From Thermoflexus sp035573655 (lineage in GTDB: Bacteria; Chloroflexota; Anaerolineae; Thermoflexales; Thermoflexaceae), in assembly GCA_035573655.1 (NCBI GenBank), contig DATMAC010000350.1:1-13971 (forward strand): 13,971 nt of DNA, given 5' to 3'. The translations under genes and the position numbers were made by a program. The notes under the pieces are model-generated. The model was not told where the DNA came from. It saw only the letters and a program-made list of their open reading frames with translations, and did not search any database. This document shows positions 13,859 to 13,971 of the stretch, piece by piece; position 1 is the stretch's first letter, and every line of letters starts with the position of its first letter.

Positions 13859-13971
13859 GCGTTGGCCGGTGGGCTGATTGTCCGTCGCTCGCCTCCCTCT
13901 CGATCTTCATGGTTATGGCCGCAAGCTGGGTTAAAATGCTCTATTGTGAAAAATTCGATTTAGGGTTTTTG
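13859..13971. other. Non-coding right end with a weak promoter-like box
   Basis: This stretch follows the loader stop. TAAAAT at 13932-13937 lies in GGGTTAAAATGCTC, similar to GGATTAAAATGTTC near 10338-10351 before dnaB, so it may be a -10 for a gene beyond the window. No -35 and no terminator hairpin was seen. Confidence 0.25.

Overview
The window reads as a chromosomal segment from a GC-rich, probably thermophilic bacterium. The best guess is a Chloroflexota (Anaerolineae/Thermoflexus-like) lineage. That guess rests on protein style, the stand-alone minimal nucleotidyltransferase, the heptad-repeat coiled-coil protein and the DUF151 protein, and it is inference rather than a search result. 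Gene density is high. Shine-Dalgarno sites are clear at most starts, and four good TATAAT -10 boxes mark transcription units. I see no rRNA, tRNA, CRISPR array, transposase or phage gene.

Left half, all on the minus strand. In transcription order (right to left) it holds a histidine ammonia-lyase gene (hutH, 4177-5736) closed by a perfect 15-bp hairpin, then a promoter at about 4003-4031 driving tig-clpP-clpX (3885 down to 542), then a separately promoted coiled-coil gene running off the left edge (1-396). Trigger factor, the ClpP peptidase and the ClpX unfoldase form the conserved protein-folding and degradation operon. Two starts were moved to internal ATGs with strong ribosome binding sites: clpP at 2489 and clpX at 1819.

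Middle, on the plus strand. After a 519-bp gene-free divergent region come a small MNT-type nucleotidyltransferase (6256-6615), a long imperfect hairpin (6686-6751), an ABC-2 exporter pair (ATPase 6810-7754, permease 7764-9023) and a DUF151 'bifunctional nuclease' gene (9283-9801) with its own extended -10 promoter. Two copies of a REP-like palindromic element lie in opposite orientation around 9046-9094 and 10057-10107.

Right part, on the plus strand. After a 631-bp hairpin-rich non-coding stretch comes a tightly overlapping replication operon: dnaB helicase (10433-11788), a DnaD-domain primosome-like protein (11785-12477) and a DnaC/DnaI-type AAA+ helicase loader (12425-13858). The loader carries two complete AAA+ modules in one chain. 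This tandem loader, whose second module has lost the sensor-1 asparagine, is the most interesting item here. The three products are expected to act together: DnaB unwinds the fork, the DnaD-like protein bridges initiator or restart factors to the loader, and the loader opens the DnaB ring.
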